From JAFLBB01 sp040007195 (GTDB taxonomy: Bacteria; Acidobacteriota; Terriglobia; Bryobacterales; Bryobacteraceae), in the NCBI GenBank assembly GCA_040007195.1, contig JBDTVQ010000399.1, forward strand, positions 1 through 6,422: 6,422 nucleotides of DNA, in the 5' to 3' direction. Under the pieces are notes generated by a model. It worked only from the letters and a program-made list of their open reading frames with translations. It made no database searches and was not told the origin of the DNA. Position 1 is the first letter of the stretch; every line of letters begins with the position of its first letter. A program made the translations under genes and the position numbers. Below are positions 4,976 through 6,422 of the stretch, in pieces.

Positions 4976-6422
4976 ATGGCCAAGCCATTCCCACTAAAAC
5001 TGGTTTGTGCGTTGCTGCTCGTTTGCGGGCAAACCTCACTTGTAGCCGGTTCCTGGGATCATTCAGGCGATTTTATTTTCCAATCGTACGGAAGCAAGGC
5101 CTATGGTTTGTCTCCGCAGAACTGGGCCGTGGTGCAAGACCATCGTGGCATTCTCTACTTTGGCAACACCGAGGGGATGCTGGAGTTTGACGGTGCGCAT
5201 TGGCGGACGATCCGGCTTCCCAACAATGGTCCGGTGCGATCGCTTGCGGTAGACGACCAGGGGAAAGTTCTTGTCGGCGGCCAAGGCGAGATCGGCTACC
5301 TTGCACCGGACGAGAGTGGCAACACGCGATACGTTTCCCTGCTCGAATCCATCCCCGCCGCGGACCGCCGGTTCGGCAGCGTGTGGTCCATCCTGAACAC
5401 GGCCGACGGCATCGTGTTCAGTTCCTATGAGCGTTTGATCTTGCGCCCGCCGTCCGGGCCGATCAAGGTGTGGCGGGCGGCCACGCGCCTGCGGCGGGCA
5501 TTTCTCGTGGACGGCCGCGTCTACCTGGTGATGGCCGACGTCGGATTGCATCGTCTGGAAGGTAATCAACTGACGCTCGTTGCGGGCGGCGATGCATTGG
5601 CGAAGACCGACGTCCGCGGCGCATTCACAGATGCCACGGGAACCGTGTTTGTGACGAGCAAAGGCCTTCTTCGCCAAACCGAGCGCGGATTTGTGGAGAC
5701 GGCCCCAGCGGTGCTCCCTTATCTCAAGGACAACTCTCTCTACTCGGTGCTGAACCTGCCAGGTGGCGTGACGGCGATTGGAACCACGCGCGGGGGCGTG
5801 ATCTTGCTCGATTCCAACGGCTCGGTAATTCGCGTTTTGAACCGCACGGCGGGCTTGCCGAGCGATTATGTTGCGGCGATGGCTCCGGACCTGCAGGGTG
5901 GAATTTGGCTTGCTACCGACAACGGCATTGCACGCTTCGATCTTCGTCTCTCGCGCTTCGATGAAACGCATGGATTGAAGGGCGCGGTGATCGCGCTTGC
6001 CAATTGGAAGGGTACGATCTATGCCGGCACCACGACTGGCTTATTCCGTCTAAAGCCGCCCGAGTCCGCCCATGCGCCGAGGTTTGAGGCGGTGCCGGAG
6101 TTGCAGCAACGGGTATTCGTTCTCCTTGCGCATGAGGACGGATTGTGGGCCGGCACGCAGGGAGGCATTTACCTGTTGGGCGATCGCGGCTTGCAGAAAG
6201 TATTGCCCGCCGATCTTGTATACGATCTCTCGTTTTCGCCGCGCGACGCCGGCCGCCTGTACGCTGCGGGCCGGTTCGGCGCAGCCGTGTTGAAGAGAGA
6301 AGGAAACGAGTGGAAGACGGCCGCAACACTCTCTCCAGGGGGGCAAGAGTTTCGCTCCGTCGGCGAAGACCCGCAAGGGAACGTGTGGATCACCACGTTG
6401 ATTGCGACGTTGCGTGCCGACT
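4976..6422 (+). CDS. Beta-propeller (Reg_prop type) sensor protein, N-terminal part, runs off the window
   Basis: The frame is open from 4976 to the window end, 482 codons without a stop. Residues 1-24 are a signal peptide or N-terminal membrane segment (KLVCALLLVCGQTSLVA). The rest is a chain of about 45-residue beta-propeller repeats of the two-component-regulator propeller kind: NWAVVQDHRGILYFGNTEGM followed by LEFDG (50-73), VRSLAVDDQGKVLVGGQGEI (87-106), VFVTSKGLL (224-232), GLPSDYVAAMAPDLQGGIWL with ATDNGIARF (293-321), IYAGTTTGLFRL (348-359), LWAGTQGGIYLL (390-401) and VGEDPQGNVWITT (462-474). In characterised relatives such propellers sit in the periplasm, sense a ligand such as an oligosaccharide, and are followed by a Y_Y_Y domain, a membrane helix and a cytoplasmic output (histidine kinase, diguanylate cyclase or DNA-binding domain). 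The output is outside the window, so the signalling type is open. A purely extracellular propeller protein remains possible. Confidence 0.88.
   Translation, partial: MAKPFPLKLVCALLLVCGQTSLVAGSWDHSGDFIFQSYGSKAYGLSPQNWAVVQDHRGILYFGNTEGMLEFDGAHWRTIRLPNNGPVRSLAVDDQGKVLVGGQGEIGYLAPDESGNTRYVSLLESIPAADRRFGSVWSILNTADGIVFSSYERLILRPPSGPIKVWRAATRLRRAFLVDGRVYLVMADVGLHRLEGNQLTLVAGGDALAKTDVRGAFTDATGTVFVTSKGLLRQTERGFVETAPAVLPYLKDNSLYSVLNLPGGVTAIGTTRGGVILLDSNGSVIRVLNRTAGLPSDYVAAMAPDLQGGIWLATDNGIARFDLRLSRFDETHGLKGAVIALANWKGTIYAGTTTGLFRLKPPESAHAPRFEAVPELQQRVFVLLAHEDGLWAGTQGGIYLLGDRGLQKVLPADLVYDLSFSPRDAGRLYAAGRFGAAVLKREGNEWKTAATLSPGGQEFRSVGEDPQGNVWITTLIATLRAD

Noticed and set aside
5063..5971. Antisense open frame of 302 codons opposite the sensor gene
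   Set aside because: The + strand encodes clear propeller repeats across this region. The antisense product is Arg/His-rich and without family character.
1..6422. CRISPR arrays, tRNA or rRNA genes, insertion sequences
   Set aside because: No regularly spaced repeats, no tRNA cloverleaf sequence, no rRNA-like stretch, and no transposase or terminal inverted repeats were seen, even around the decayed 1642-2421 patch.

Overview
The window reads as a piece of a bacterial chromosome, GC-rich and mostly coding on the + strand. Several features together suggest an acidobacterium of the Solibacter/Bryobacter kind: a Gfo/Idh/MocA oxidoreductase with a twin-arginine-type leader and an 'SYQRIAGAND' junction, a PEP-CTERM secreted protein, a large beta-propeller sensor protein, and a small protein starting MARGWESK. 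This assignment comes from recalled family habits, not from a search.

Layout. Positions 1-285 hold the C-terminal end of an RluA-type pseudouridine synthase. Twelve bases after its stop comes a complete Gfo/Idh/MocA oxidoreductase (298-1641). Positions 1642-2421 are a decayed patch. It contains a small gene put out of frame by an exact 13-bp tandem duplication (1692-1947). It also contains an orphan signal-peptide-like gene start with a good ribosome binding site (2080 onward), which runs out of frame into the last part of a TPR-containing ECF-type sigma factor (about 2132-2383). A complete phosphomannomutase/phosphoglucomutase follows (2422-3783) and ends at hairpins that look like terminators. 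Then come a single PEP-CTERM exported protein (4026-4775) with palindromes in front and a strong terminator behind, and a large secreted or periplasmic beta-propeller sensor protein (4976 onward) cut by the window edge.

How the genes fit together. The pseudouridine synthase and the oxidoreductase could share a transcript. The mutase makes sugar-1-phosphates used for exopolysaccharide and glycoconjugates, and PEP-CTERM proteins are in known systems sorted by exosortase together with exopolysaccharide export, so the two fit an envelope theme. No exosortase or polysaccharide gene is visible here, and terminators separate these genes, so a direct link is only an inference.

I do not see a clear undescribed system. 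The best leads are the 13-bp duplication in the small gene, the chimaeric sigma-factor remnant, and a 10-bp word (TGATCGAATC) that sits exactly 49 bp upstream of the ATG of both secreted-protein-like starts.
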